This document shows, piece after piece, positions 38,952-48,120 of a stretch of 64,000 nucleotides of DNA. Every line of letters starts with the position of its first letter. Position 1 is the stretch's first letter. This stretch comes from Tistlia consotensis USBA 355 (GTDB taxonomy: Bacteria; Pseudomonadota; Alphaproteobacteria; Kiloniellales; DSM-21159), in NCBI RefSeq assembly GCF_900177295.1, contig NZ_FWZX01000027.1:33765-97764 (forward strand). The letters run 5' to 3'. A program made the translations under genes and the position numbers. A model generated the notes under the pieces. The model worked only from the letters and a program-made list of their open reading frames with translations, was not told the DNA's origin and ran no database searches.

Positions 38952-40066
38952 CACATCACCTCGATCTCGGCCTGCAGGGCGCCGGCGGCCTTGATCGCCT
39001 GGAGGATGGTGATCATGTCGCGCGGGCCGACGCCGAGGGCGTTGAGGCCGTCGACCAGCTGCTGCAGCGTCACGCCGGCGGGCAGGGTCGCCAGGCGACG
39101 GTTGTTGCTGTCGTCGACCTGGATGTTGGTGCTGTTGGTCGTCGTCGTGGTGCCGGTCTGCGAGAAGGCGTTGGGCTGGCTGACGCCCTGGCTCTCGGTG
39201 ATCCGGATCGTCAGGTTGCCCTGGGCGATCGCGACCTGGCTGATGCGCACCTTGTCGCCCATGACGATCACGCCGGAGCTCTCGTCGATGACGACGCGCG
39301 CGGGCTGGTCGACCTTGATCGGGATCTGCTCGATCTCGGTCAGCAGCGCGACGGTGTCGCCCGGGTAGTTCGCCGGCACCTTGACCTGGACCGTGCCCGG
39401 ATCGACCAGCCTGGCGATCGGCAGGTTGAGGCGCTGGTTGATGCCGTCGGCGATGCGTTTGGCGGTCGTCAGGTCGGGATTGCGCAGCGTCACGTTGACG
39501 CTGGTCAGCTGGTTCAGCTCGAAGCCGACCTCGCGCTCGACGATGGCGCCGTTGGCGATGCGCGCCGAGGTCGCGACGCCGCGGGTGATCGAGGCGGCCT
39601 TGCCGGTCGCCTTGAAGCCGGCGACCGCGAGCGAGCCCTGGGCGACCGCGTAGACCTCGCCGTCGGCGCCGAGCAGCGGCGTCACCAGCAGGGTGCCGCC
39701 CATCAGGCTGGTCGAATCGCCCAGCGCCGAGACGTTGATGTCGATGCGCGAGCCCTGGCGCGAGAAGGGCGGCAGGTTGGCGGTGACCATCACCGCGGCG
39801 ACGTTCTTGGTGTCGAGGTCGTCGCTGCGGGCGTTGACGCCGAGCCGCTGCAGCATGCCGATCAGGCTCTCGCGGGTGAACACCGCGGAGCCCAGGTCGT
39901 CGCCGGTGCCGTCGAGGCCGACGACCAGGCCGTAGCCGACCAGCAGGTTGTCGCGGATGCCCTCGAAGTCCGTGATGTCCTTGATCCGCGACTGCGCGGA
40001 GGCGCCCTGACCGAGGAGCAGAACCAGGGTCGCTAGGGTGGCGCTGAGCAGGAGGCGGAGTGACAT
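38951..40066 (-). CDS. flgI: Flagellar P-ring protein FlgI
   Basis: 371 residues with a signal peptide (MSLRLLLSATLATLVLLLGQ GASA). The mature part starts RIKDITDFEGIRDNLLVGYG LVVGLDGTGDD and contains NVAAVMVTANLPPFSRQGSR ID. It forms the periplasmic bushing around the rod with FlgA as chaperone. First gene of the flgI-J-N-K-L-fliW operon, behind a sigma-54 type promoter. Confidence 0.96.
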   Translation of the reverse strand: MSLRLLLSATLATLVLLLGQGASAQSRIKDITDFEGIRDNLLVGYGLVVGLDGTGDDLGSAVFTRESLIGMLQRLGVNARSDDLDTKNVAAVMVTANLPPFSRQGSRIDINVSALGDSTSLMGGTLLVTPLLGADGEVYAVAQGSLAVAGFKATGKAASITRGVATSARIANGAIVEREVGFELNQLTSVNVTLRNPDLTTAKRIADGINQRLNLPIARLVDPGTVQVKVPANYPGDTVALLTEIEQIPIKVDQPARVVIDESSGVIVMGDKVRISQVAIAQGNLTIRITESQGVSQPNAFSQTGTTTTTNSTNIQVDDSNNRRLATLPAGVTLQQLVDGLNALGVGPRDMITILQAIKAAGALQAEIEVM

Positions 40067-40131
40067 GTCGGTCCCGTGACGATCTTTGTTGCCTAGCGGG
40101 GCGCACTGGGCACCCCGGCTGCCGATAGGGA

Positions 40132-40147
40132 TGCGAAGACCGTGCCA
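40132..40147 (-). promoter_or_regulatory. sigma-54 -24/-12 element of the flgI operon
   Basis: The minus strand reads TGGCACGGTCTTCGCA, one mismatch (TCGCA for TTGCA). The implied leader is about 55 nt. Confidence 0.7.
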
Positions 40148-40234
40148 AGCCGGCTCGACCCCGCCATCGCCTTGATTCGACAGGCGTCGCCCGTCGGGTC
40201 CGGGGTAAGGAAGGCCCTGGAGAGGCAGGCGCGG

Positions 40235-40249
40235 CGGCAAGACTTGCCG
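40235..40249. promoter_or_regulatory. Putative FlbD (ftr-like) palindrome
   Basis: CGGCAAGACTTGCCG, an exact match, starts 88 nt upstream of the flgI -24 element and ends 17 nt from the fliX CtrA box, so it could serve both genes. Confidence 0.55.
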
Positions 40250-40266
40250 GGCGACCCCGGCAGCGC

Positions 40267-40282
40267 TTTACGGCTTCTTAAC
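40267..40282 (+). promoter_or_regulatory. CtrA box of fliX
   Basis: TTTACGGCTTCTTAAC is TTTA-N7-TTAAC, one mismatch from consensus, 47 nt before the fliX ATG. Confidence 0.7.
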
Positions 40283-40329
40283 CGCGTCGGCCCCAGGCTC
40301 CGCGCTGTCGGAAGGACACCCAGACCGCG

Positions 40330-40743
40330 ATGAACGTCGATCCCCTCTCGAGACTTCGTGCCGCCGCCCTGAAGCGGTCCGGCAAGCGCGCCGCCAGCAC
40401 CGGCTCCGGCTTCGCCGATGCGCTCGGCGGCGAGAGCCGCGCGGAGGGCGTTTCCGGCTCGGCGCCGCTCGGCTCGGTCGATACCCTGCTGGCCCTGCAG
40501 GCGGTCGGCGAGCGGCCCGACGGCAGCGCCCAGGCGCGCGAGCGGGCCGAGGATCTGCTCGACCACCTCGACGAGATCCGCCTCGGCCTGCTGGTCGGCG
40601 CGATCCCGCGGCGCGAGATCGAGAGGCTGTCGGCGGCGATCCAGCGCAAGCGCGCCCACGTCTCCGACCCGCGCCTCGCCGAGTTGCTTGACGAGGTCGA
40701 TCTGCGCGCGAGAGTGGAACTCGCCAAGCTCGACCAGGGCTGA
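40330..40743 (+). CDS. fliX: Flagellar assembly regulator FliX
   Basis: 137 residues. A basic, disordered N-terminus (residues 1-45) is followed by a helical domain ending LLDEVDLRARVELAKLDQG, the FliX family end. In Caulobacter FliX links early basal-body assembly to FlbD activity, both restraining and stimulating it. It is divergent from flgI and behind a CtrA box. flbD itself lies at 17197-18618. Confidence 0.9.
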   Translation: MNVDPLSRLRAAALKRSGKRAASTGSGFADALGGESRAEGVSGSAPLGSVDTLLALQAVGERPDGSAQARERAEDLLDHLDEIRLGLLVGAIPRREIERLSAAIQRKRAHVSDPRLAELLDEVDLRARVELAKLDQG

Positions 40744-40925
40744 GCGCGTCGCGCCACATCGCGTCCGGCTCGAGCCGGCTCGGGAATCCGCTCTCTTTTC
40801 AACCAGTTGTCCCGAAGGCTCCCGGCGTCGACGGGGGCTTGTTCGACGGGCGCGGATTCATATACTCCCGGCGCGTGACGCAGCCTGCCCTTCCCCCCGG
40901 GGCGGCTCCTGGAACGGGATTCGAA

Positions 40926-41342
40926 ATGACGGTGACTCTTTCCCCCGATTATCGTCCCAGCGAAGACGAGCCCTTCATGAACCCGCGGATGAAGGAGTAC
41001 TTCCGCCGCAAGCTGCTGAAGTGGAAGACCGAGCTGCTGCGGGAGTCGGGCGAGACGATAGAGCACATGCAGAGCGAGAGCCTGGCCGAGCCGGACATCG
41101 CCGACCGCGCCTCGCTGGAGACCGACCGCTCGCTGGAGCTCAGGACCCGGGACCGCGAGCGCAAGCTGATCAGCAAGATCGACGAGGCCCTGGCGCGCAT
41201 CGAGGACGACACCTACGGCTACTGCGAGGAGACCGCGGAGCCGATCTCGATCCGCCGCCTCGAGGCGCGGCCGATCGCCACACTCTCGATCGAGGCCCAG
41301 GAGCGCCACGAGCGCCTGGAGCGCACCCACCGCGACGACTGA
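40926..41342 (+). CDS. dksA: DksA/TraR family transcription factor
   Basis: 138 residues from ATG 40926 (MTVTLSPDYRPSEDEPFMNP). The coiled-coil (FRRKLLKWKTELLRESGETI) has the two-Asp tip region EPDIADRAS. The C-terminal finger is YGYCEETAEPISIRRLEARP IATLSIEAQE, with only one of four zinc cysteines, as in several alphaproteobacterial DksA proteins. It binds RNA polymerase and modulates transcription with ppGpp. It is 182 nt after fliX; a separate promoter is likely. Confidence 0.92.
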   Translation: MTVTLSPDYRPSEDEPFMNPRMKEYFRRKLLKWKTELLRESGETIEHMQSESLAEPDIADRASLETDRSLELRTRDRERKLISKIDEALARIEDDTYGYCEETAEPISIRRLEARPIATLSIEAQERHERLERTHRDD

Positions 41343-41371
41343 TTGCGGGCGCGCCGGCTCCACCGGCGCCG

Positions 41372-41452
41372 CGGCTCCAGCCCTCACCCCCACCCGGCCA
41401 CCCATTCAGGATACTGTCGTGGGTGGCCGGGTGGGGGTGAGGGCTGGAGCCG
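41372..41452 (+). terminator. Very long perfect hairpin after dksA
   Basis: Arms of 33 bases at 41372-41404 and 41420-41452 pair perfectly around a 15-nt loop, followed by TTTTG. The arm contains CCCTCACCCCCACCCGGCC, a type of sequence often dispersed between genes, so it may be a repeat recruited as a terminator. Confidence 0.8.
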
Positions 41453-41479
41453 TTTTGAGCGCAAGCGGCAAAGAAAAAT

Positions 41480-41506
41480 GAGCCGGCGTCTGGGCGACGC
41501 CGGCTC
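41480..41506 (-). terminator. Terminator after flgH
   Basis: An 11-bp stem GAGCCGGCGTC with a 5-nt loop, followed on the minus strand by ATTTTTCTTTG. It ends the flgF-G-A-H operon. Confidence 0.85.
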
Positions 41507-41552
41507 GAGGTTTCCGGGCACGGGCAGTGACCCGGTGCGTTGGGCAGGGTCC

Positions 41553-42305
41553 TCAGAAGGGCCAGAGGATGTCGTAGAGCTGCTGGCCGTAGCGCGGCTG
41601 CTGGACGTCGGACATCGTGCCGCGGCCGCCGTAGGAGATCCGCGCCTCGGCGATCTGGTCCCAGTTGATCGTGTTGGTCGAGGTCAGGTCCTCGGGCCGG
41701 ATGATGCCGGCGATCTGCAGCTGCCGCAGCTCGAAGTTGACCCGCGTCTCCTGGCGGCCGGCGATCACCAGGTTGCCGTTCGGCAGGACCTGGGTGACCA
41801 TCGCCGCGACGCGCAGGTCGATCGCCTCGGAGCGGTTGATGCTGCCGGTGCCCTCGGAGGAGGAGTCGGAGGTCGCCTCGATCAGGTTCGAGGGATCGAC
41901 GGCGCTGGGCAGCACCTTGCTGAACTTGCTCTCGAAGCCGAGCACCGCCGGCAGGCCGGCATTCTCGCTGTTGGTGCGCGTGCGGTCGGACTTGTTGCTG
42001 AGCGTGGCGCTGTCGTCGATCTGGATGACCACGGTCAGAATGTCGCCGACGTCGCTGGCCCGCTGGTCCTTGAAGAAGGCCCGGCTGCCCGGCCGCCACA
42101 GCGAGTTCGCCTCCTGGTGCAGCGGCTCGGGCGCCGGCATCGGCATCGCGACCGGCTGGGCGCCGGTGATCACGGCCGGGTTCTCGATCTGGCTCAGGCT
42201 CGGTGCCGAGCCGACCTCCGACAGCCGGGTCAGGGCGTTGCAGCCGCTGAGCGTCAGGCCGAGGGCGACGGCGCCGGCGACGGTCAGGAGCGATCTGGCG
42301 AACAT
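41553..42305 (-). CDS. flgH: Flagellar L-ring lipoprotein FlgH
   Basis: 250 residues with a lipoprotein signal peptide ending LTLSGC, so Cys22 is lipidated. The core signatures SLWRPGSRAFFKDQRASDVG DILTVVI and NGNLVIAGRQETRVNFELRQ are present. It forms the outer-membrane ring. It is the last gene of its operon. Confidence 0.96.
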   Translation of the reverse strand: MFARSLLTVAGAVALGLTLSGCNALTRLSEVGSAPSLSQIENPAVITGAQPVAMPMPAPEPLHQEANSLWRPGSRAFFKDQRASDVGDILTVVIQIDDSATLSNKSDRTRTNSENAGLPAVLGFESKFSKVLPSAVDPSNLIEATSDSSSEGTGSINRSEAIDLRVAAMVTQVLPNGNLVIAGRQETRVNFELRQLQIAGIIRPEDLTSTNTINWDQIAEARISYGGRGTMSDVQQPRYGQQLYDILWPF

Positions 42306-42343
42306 GACGGTTCTCCGGGGTAAGAGCGTCTGGGGGGAGGGGC

Positions 42344-43378
42344 TCAGTTGAGGGCGGCCTGGGCGGTGCCGCCGACGTCGACGACGCCGGCTTCGGCGAC
42401 CGTCGCCTGGACGATGGTGTTGGACTTCAGGTTGACGACGCGCACGACGCTGCCCTGGCCGCCGTCGTCGAGGGCGCGGCCCTGCGCGGTCAGCACCATG
42501 TTGGCCGCCTTCAGGCGCATCGTGACCAGCGAGTTGCGCTCGACCAGGACCGGGGGCCGCAGGTCGCCGGCGCGGACCGGCTCGCCGGCACGCAGGCTGC
42601 GCTTCGGGCTGAGGCCGATGATGTCCTTTGGGTCGGTCAGCAGGTTGCTGCCCAGGCGGTCCGCGCGCCGGGTCTCCCAGCCGACGTCGCCGCTGCTGAT
42701 GATCTCGTTGTCGGCGACCCGGCGCAGCAGCACCGGCACCTCGACCAGCTGCACGGCCCGGCCGCTGATCGGCATGCGGATCGTCGGCTGGCCGGTCTCG
42801 GGATAGACCAGCGTAACGGTGAAGCGGCCGCTGCGGTCGTCGCGGCGCAGGCCCTCCAGGCCAAAGCGGCCGTCGGAGTCGAGCGGCAGGGCGATCGACA
42901 GGGAGGGGTTGTCGACCGTGACCTCGAGCTTCTCGCCGTTGCTCTCGTCGTCGAGCAGCTTGGTCACCGCATCCTGGACCTCCGGGACGCCGATCACGAT
43001 CGCCTGATGCTCGACGACCGTGCCGTCGAGGTGCGAGCGCGGCTGCCAGGCGACCTTGTAGTGCTGGGCCAGCAGGCCGAGCCAGGCGGCGTCGACCGGC
43101 ACCGACTCGCCGAGCTTCGGCGAGCGGGCGATCGGCGTGCCGGCCTGCTCGGCGGAGAGACCGGTGAAGAGATCGCCGAGCGTGACCACGTCGGCCGAGA
43201 CGATGGCCGGGCGCTTGAGGTCGATCGAGCCGAGCTGGTCCGGCAGCGCAGCGGTCTGCTGCGCCGCGCCGTCCCTGGCCGTCTCCGGCCGGGCGGCCGT
43301 CTGGCCGGCGGCGGCGGGCAGCGCGAGGCTGCCGCCGAGGGCGAGCGCGATGATCAGGGGGCGGGTGCGGCGAAGCAT
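42344..43378 (-). CDS. flgA: P-ring assembly chaperone FlgA
   Basis: 344 residues, with a signal peptide (MLRRTRPLIIALALGGSLAL PAAA). The SAF-type C-terminal domain (from ~200) has VPVLLRRVADNEIISSGDVG, LRAGEPVRAGDLRPPVLVER and MRLKAANMVLTAQGRALDDG. It helps FlgI form the P ring in the periplasm. It is longer than enterobacterial FlgA because of an extra N-terminal domain, common in alphaproteobacteria. Confidence 0.92.
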   Translation of the reverse strand: MLRRTRPLIIALALGGSLALPAAAGQTAARPETARDGAAQQTAALPDQLGSIDLKRPAIVSADVVTLGDLFTGLSAEQAGTPIARSPKLGESVPVDAAWLGLLAQHYKVAWQPRSHLDGTVVEHQAIVIGVPEVQDAVTKLLDDESNGEKLEVTVDNPSLSIALPLDSDGRFGLEGLRRDDRSGRFTVTLVYPETGQPTIRMPISGRAVQLVEVPVLLRRVADNEIISSGDVGWETRRADRLGSNLLTDPKDIIGLSPKRSLRAGEPVRAGDLRPPVLVERNSLVTMRLKAANMVLTAQGRALDDGGQGSVVRVVNLKSNTIVQATVAEAGVVDVGGTAQAALN

Positions 43379-43428
43379 GGCGGTTCTCCCGGACTTTGGC
43401 CTCAGCGACGAGCGGGTCGGCTGGGACG

Positions 43429-44214
<786 letters not shown>

Positions 44215-44248
44215 CTGCCTAGGTTCCTTTTCTCGCTGCGGCTGACGG

Positions 44249-45019
44249 CTAGGCGGTCAGGCTCGACTTGGTCAGGGTGTCGATGGCGTTGAGCTGGCGG
44301 TTGTGCTCTTCCTCCATCAGGGTTCCGGCGGACTGGAAGCTGCGCACGGTGTCGATCAGCTTGGTCATCTCGACGATGCCGTTGACGTTCGACTTCTCGA
44401 TCATGCCCTGCATGACCTTGGGCTGGGCGACCGGCTTCGGGGTCACGCCCTGGTCGGGCTTGTAGAGACCGTTGGCCTCGCGCTTCAGCATGTATTCGTT
44501 GTCGAACTGGGAGATCTTGAGCTGCCCCAGGACGACGTTCTGGGTCTGCAGGGCGGGATTGCGCGCCGAGATCGTGCCGTCGTGGGCGACCTCGATCTCG
44601 CCGGAGCCCGGCGGCACCACGATCGGCCTGCCGCGCGCGTCGAGCACCGGCTGGCCGGCCATGGTGACCAGCTGGCCCTTGCCGTTGAGCAGGAACGCGC
44701 CCTGCCGGGTGAAGCGCTCGCCGTCGGGAGTCTGGATGGAGAAGTAGCCGGGCCCGGAGATCGCCATGTCGAGCGGGTTGTCGGTGTGGAACAGCGGTCC
44801 CTCCGACATGTCGCGCACCGTGGCGAAGTCCTTCACGAAGGCGACGGTGCGCATGGACTTCGGGCCCTGCGTCGCGATCGGCGTGTCGTGCTCGATCACC
44901 ATCAGCGCCTCGGACTTGAAGGCCGGGGTCGAGATGTTCGCCAGGTTGTTGGCCAGGACGTCCATCTGACGGCGCAGCACCGTCTGCCGGGAAAGCGTGA
45001 TGTAGCTGGTATTTTCCAT
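44249..45019 (-). CDS. flgF: Proximal rod protein FlgF
   Basis: 256 residues from the ATG 45019 (MENTSYITLSRQTVLRRQMD), where the family N-terminus begins; the frame extends to a GTG at 45049 but without homology. LANNLANISTPAFKSEALMV, PLDMAISGPGYFSIQTPDGE and the C-terminal FQSAGTLMEEEHNRQLNAID are typical. First gene of flgF-G-A-H. Confidence 0.95.
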   Translation of the reverse strand: MENTSYITLSRQTVLRRQMDVLANNLANISTPAFKSEALMVIEHDTPIATQGPKSMRTVAFVKDFATVRDMSEGPLFHTDNPLDMAISGPGYFSIQTPDGERFTRQGAFLLNGKGQLVTMAGQPVLDARGRPIVVPPGSGEIEVAHDGTISARNPALQTQNVVLGQLKISQFDNEYMLKREANGLYKPDQGVTPKPVAQPKVMQGMIEKSNVNGIVEMTKLIDTVRSFQSAGTLMEEEHNRQLNAIDTLTKSSLTA

Positions 45020-45107
45020 CGAAAGCGTCTGCCCGTGTTGGCGACCCACCGGGGTGGTCCGCGGTCTGCTTCGTCAGGCTCTGCGGCCCTTGCGACGCTG
45101 GAACGGA

Positions 45108-45123
45108 TGCAGGCCCCGTGCCA
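45108..45123 (-). promoter_or_regulatory. sigma-54 -24/-12 element of flgF-G-A-H
   Basis: The minus strand reads TGGCACGGGGCCTGCA: perfect -24 half, one mismatch in the -12 half (CTGCA). The leader is about 75 nt. The 308-nt gap 45020-45327 also holds the ftr-like site and the fliL CtrA box. Confidence 0.7.
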
Positions 45124-45210
45124 GCGGCAGTTCTTCTGTGATTTCAGGTGGTTGACGGATCCGGCCCGGGCCCGGTGGTGGCCGATGCCGGGTCCGGGGC
45201 AGAGCTTGCC

Positions 45211-45225
45211 CGGCAGCTTTTGCCG
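45211..45225. promoter_or_regulatory. Putative FlbD (ftr-like) palindrome
   Basis: CGGCAGCTTTTGCCG, an exact match, starts 88 nt upstream of the flgF -24 element, the same distance as at flgI, and ends 13 nt from the fliL CtrA box. Confidence 0.55.
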
Positions 45226-45238
45226 CAATGCGGCCGGC

Positions 45239-45254
45239 TCAACGGCTTGTTAAC
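45239..45254 (+). promoter_or_regulatory. CtrA box of fliL-fliM
   Basis: TCAACGGCTTGTTAAC is TCAA-N7-TTAAC, one mismatch, 73 nt before the fliL ATG. In Caulobacter fliLM is a classic CtrA target. Confidence 0.7.
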
Positions 45255-45327
45255 CAGCCCGGCGCTAGGTTGCCCCCCAGACGCCGGACGGGGCGCGGGC
45301 AGGTCAGTCAGAGGGTTCGAGGCAGAA

Positions 45328-45840
45328 ATGGTCGATTCGGCGGTCGGAGACGCGGTCGGCGGCGACGTCGAGGTCCAGGCGGTTCCGCGCAAGGGCGGCA
45401 TGAGCGGCAAGAAGCTCGTGATGATCCTGCTGCCGGTCCTGCTGCTGGTCGGCGGCGGCGCGGGCGCCTATTTCTCCGGCGTCCTGGGCGGCGACGAGGC
45501 CAAGCACGAAGAGGCGCCCGCCGATGCGCCCAAGGCGACGGTCTACTATGAGCTGCCGGAGATGCTGGTCAATCTGAACAGCAGCGGCCGCAAGACCAAC
45601 TTCCTGAAGCTGACCGTCAGCCTGGAGCTCGACAACCAGGAGGCGGTCGCCGAGATCCAGAAGGTGCTGCCGCGCGTCGTCGACGCCTTCCAGGTCTATC
45701 TGCGCGAGCTGCGCATCGACGACCTGCGCGGTTCCGCCGGCCTGCAGCGGCTGCGCGAGGAACTGCTGGTCCGGGTCAACGCCGCCGCGGCGCCGGTCCA
45801 GGTCCGGGACGTGCTGTTCAAGGAAATGCTGGTTCAGTAG
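45328..45840 (+). CDS. fliL: Basal-body associated protein FliL
   Basis: 170 residues. A cytoplasmic start, then one membrane helix (KKLVMILLPVLLLVGGGAGA YF, residues ~28-50) and a periplasmic domain with YELPEMLVNLNSS and LKLTVSLELDNQEAVAEIQK. It ends VRDVLFKEMLVQ. FliL rings surround the stator and support torque. ATG 45328 is chosen; the frame is open further upstream without homology. fliM follows after 40 nt. Confidence 0.94.
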   Translation: MVDSAVGDAVGGDVEVQAVPRKGGMSGKKLVMILLPVLLLVGGGAGAYFSGVLGGDEAKHEEAPADAPKATVYYELPEMLVNLNSSGRKTNFLKLTVSLELDNQEAVAEIQKVLPRVVDAFQVYLRELRIDDLRGSAGLQRLREELLVRVNAAAAPVQVRDVLFKEMLVQ

Positions 45841-45880
45841 CGGCACTGCCGGCGCAACGACCCGGCGACGGGAGGATATC

Positions 45881-46945
45881 TTGGCCGACGATACCGAAGA
45901 GCAGGACGACGACGATCTCGCCGCCCAGTGGGCTGCGATGGCCGAGGACGACGACGATGGCGCCGGCGGCGGCTCCACGCGCGTGCTCGACCAGAACGAG
46001 ATCGACTCGCTGCTCGGGCTCGACGACCAGGCCGCGGAAGCGAGCGACAACTCGGGCATCCAGGCGATCGTCAACTCGGCGCTGGTGTCTTACGAGCGCC
46101 TGCCGATGCTCGAGGTGGTGTTCGACCGCCTCGTGCGCATGATGTCGACCTCGCTGCGCAACTTCACCTCGGACAACGTCGAGGTCAGCCTCGACAACAT
46201 CTCCTCGGCGCGCTTCGGCGACTATCTGAACTCGATCCCGCTGCCCGCCATGCTAGCCGTGTTCAAGGCCGAGGAGTGGGACAACTACGGCCTGATGGTC
46301 GTCGACTCGGCGCTGATCTACTCGATCGTCGACGTGCTGCTCGGCGGCCGTCGCGGTACCGCCGCGATGCGCATCGAGGGCCGGCCCTACACGACGATCG
46401 AGCGCAATCTCGTGCAGCGCATGATGCACGTCGTGCTGGCCGACCTCTCGGCCGCCTTCGATCCGCTGTCGCCGGTCACCTTCCGCTTCGAGCGCCTGGA
46501 GACCAACCCGCGCTTCGCGGCGATCGCGCGCCATGCCAACGCGGCGATCGTCACGCGCCTCAGGATCGACATGGAGGATCGCGGCGGCCGGGTCGAGCTG
46601 CTGCTGCCCTACGCGACCCTCGAGCCGGTGCGCGAGCTGCTGCTGCAGATGTTCATGGGCGAGAAGTTCGGCCGCGATTCGATCTGGGAAAGCCACCTGA
46701 CCGCCGAGCTCTGGCAGACCGAGGTCTCGCTCGAGGGCGTGCTCGACACCGTCGAGACGACGCTCGGCGACGTCCTCAACTGGAAGGTCGGCACCCACGT
46801 CGAGCTGAACCGCTCGCCGCAGTCGAAGGTCGAGCTGCGCTGCGGCGACATCTCGATGTTCCGCGGCGTGATGGGCCGCAAGAACGGCCAGATCGCCGTG
46901 CGCATCGCCGACAAGCTGCTGCGCGATTCCCGGGAGGACATGTGA
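45881..46945 (+). CDS. fliM: Flagellar motor switch protein FliM
   Basis: 354 residues from a TTG with a strong GGAGG site. After a very acidic stretch, the CheY-binding motif VLDQNEIDSLLG lies near residues 35-46, unusually far from the N-terminus (normally within the first 20). The GGXG-type middle domain (DVLLGGRRG) and C-terminal SpoA domain follow. It receives CheY-P and sets rotation direction. The stop overlaps the next ATG by one base. Confidence 0.95.
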   Translation: MADDTEEQDDDDLAAQWAAMAEDDDDGAGGGSTRVLDQNEIDSLLGLDDQAAEASDNSGIQAIVNSALVSYERLPMLEVVFDRLVRMMSTSLRNFTSDNVEVSLDNISSARFGDYLNSIPLPAMLAVFKAEEWDNYGLMVVDSALIYSIVDVLLGGRRGTAAMRIEGRPYTTIERNLVQRMMHVVLADLSAAFDPLSPVTFRFERLETNPRFAAIARHANAAIVTRLRIDMEDRGGRVELLLPYATLEPVRELLLQMFMGEKFGRDSIWESHLTAELWQTEVSLEGVLDTVETTLGDVLNWKVGTHVELNRSPQSKVELRCGDISMFRGVMGRKNGQIAVRIADKLLRDSREDM

Positions 46946-47391
46946 TGGATCTCGGCGTGCTCGCCGACGCCGTGCTGGCGCTGCTGCTGATCGTGACGAT
47001 CGCCTATGCGGTGATCCTCAACCGCAAGCTCGCGGCGCTGCGCGACACCAAGGACCAGATGGCCGGGCTGCTCGCCGAGTTCGCGCGCACCACGGCCCAG
47101 GCCGAGGCCGGCGTCAAGGAGCTGCGCGACCGCGCGGCCGCCTCCGGCGACGGCCTGTCCGCGATCGTTGCCGAGGCGGGCGCCAAGCTCGAGAAGGCCG
47201 GCGGCCTGAAGGAGGACCTGGCCTTCCTGATCGAGAAGGGCGAGGCCCTGGCCGACCGTCTGGAGCGCGGGCTGGAAGGCGGCCGCGGCGGCCAGGCGCG
47301 ACCCAGGGCCGGCGGCGCCGGCAAGGCCGCCGCCAAGGCCGAGCCGGCCGAGGACGAGGCCCTGAAGCGATCGCTCGCCGGCGTGCGCTGA
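46945..47391 (+). CDS. DUF6468-type single-pass membrane protein
   Basis: 148 residues. An N-terminal membrane helix (LADAVLALLLIVTIAYAVIL, ~5-25) is followed by a charged, helical, coiled-coil-prone body (LAALRDTKDQMAGLLAEFAR; AGAKLEKAGGLKEDLAFLIE) and an Ala/Lys-rich tail. It is translationally coupled to fliM. I associate it with the DUF6468 family found after fliM in alphaproteobacteria. Function not known; a motor-associated role is inferred from position. Confidence 0.7.
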   Translation: MDLGVLADAVLALLLIVTIAYAVILNRKLAALRDTKDQMAGLLAEFARTTAQAEAGVKELRDRAAASGDGLSAIVAEAGAKLEKAGGLKEDLAFLIEKGEALADRLERGLEGGRGGQARPRAGGAGKAAAKAEPAEDEALKRSLAGVR

Positions 47392-47437
47392 GCCGAACCG
47401 AGACCTTTTCTCCGAGACCTGACAGGGATCCGCTGCC

Positions 47438-48076
47438 GTGACCTTCCGACTGCTGCCCTTCGTGATCGCCGTCGCCGGCGTCGCGCTCGCCCTGCGTATC
47501 GGCGGCATGCTCCACGACATGGAGGCGCTCGCCGCGAACGGGAAGGCGACGCCGTCCGCGCCGGTCACCAGCTACGCCGAGCCGGGCCCCCAGACCGCCG
47601 AGAAGACCGGCGCCAAGCCCGCCACGCCCGGCGCCGACCTGCCGAGCGATCCCCTCGACATGAGCGACCAGGACATCGAGCTGCTGCAGGCGCTGGCCAA
47701 GCGTCGCCAGCAGATCGACGAGCGCGCCGCCGAGATCGACCAGCGCGCCTCGCTGCTGAGCGCCGCCGAGAAGCGGATCGACGAGAAGATCGGCCACATG
47801 GAAGACCTGAAGAAGCAGATCGACGGTCTTCTGGTGAAGTATGACGACCAGGAAGAGAAGCAGATGAAGAGCCTGGTCAAGATCTACGAGAACATGAAGC
47901 CGAAGGACGCCGCGCGGATCTTCGAGAAGCTCGACATGGACGTCCTGCTCTCGGTGATCGAGCGCATGAAGGAGCGCAAGTCGGCACCGGTCCTGGCGCA
48001 GATGAACCCCGATCGGGCCCAGGAGATCACCCTGGAGCTGGCGACCCGCCGCCAGCTGCCGCTGCCGCGCAACTAG
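47438..48076 (+). CDS. motE: MotE-like flagellar protein with MgtE_N-like domain
   Basis: 212 residues from GTG 47438. An N-terminal membrane anchor or uncleaved signal (LLPFVIAVAGVALALRIGGM) is followed by a coiled coil (~85-150; KRRQQIDERAAEIDQRASLL) and a C-terminal MgtE-N-like domain (KIYENMKPKDAARIFEKLDM, LSVIERMKERKSAPVLAQMN). In rhizobia MotE is the periplasmic chaperone of MotC; here the partner is unknown. It could be relevant to the AMIN-like/TPR protein encoded downstream. Confidence 0.75.
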   Translation: MTFRLLPFVIAVAGVALALRIGGMLHDMEALAANGKATPSAPVTSYAEPGPQTAEKTGAKPATPGADLPSDPLDMSDQDIELLQALAKRRQQIDERAAEIDQRASLLSAAEKRIDEKIGHMEDLKKQIDGLLVKYDDQEEKQMKSLVKIYENMKPKDAARIFEKLDMDVLLSVIERMKERKSAPVLAQMNPDRAQEITLELATRRQLPLPRN

Positions 48077-48120
48077 GCGCCGGCGCGAACGATCGGCAAG
48101 CAGTCACGAATTTGCTCGAA

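Noticed and set aside
48100..48116. CAGTCACGAATTTGCTC before cheY as a sigma-54 element
   Set aside because: Lacks the GG of the -24 half and has wrong spacing; a CtrA box fits better.
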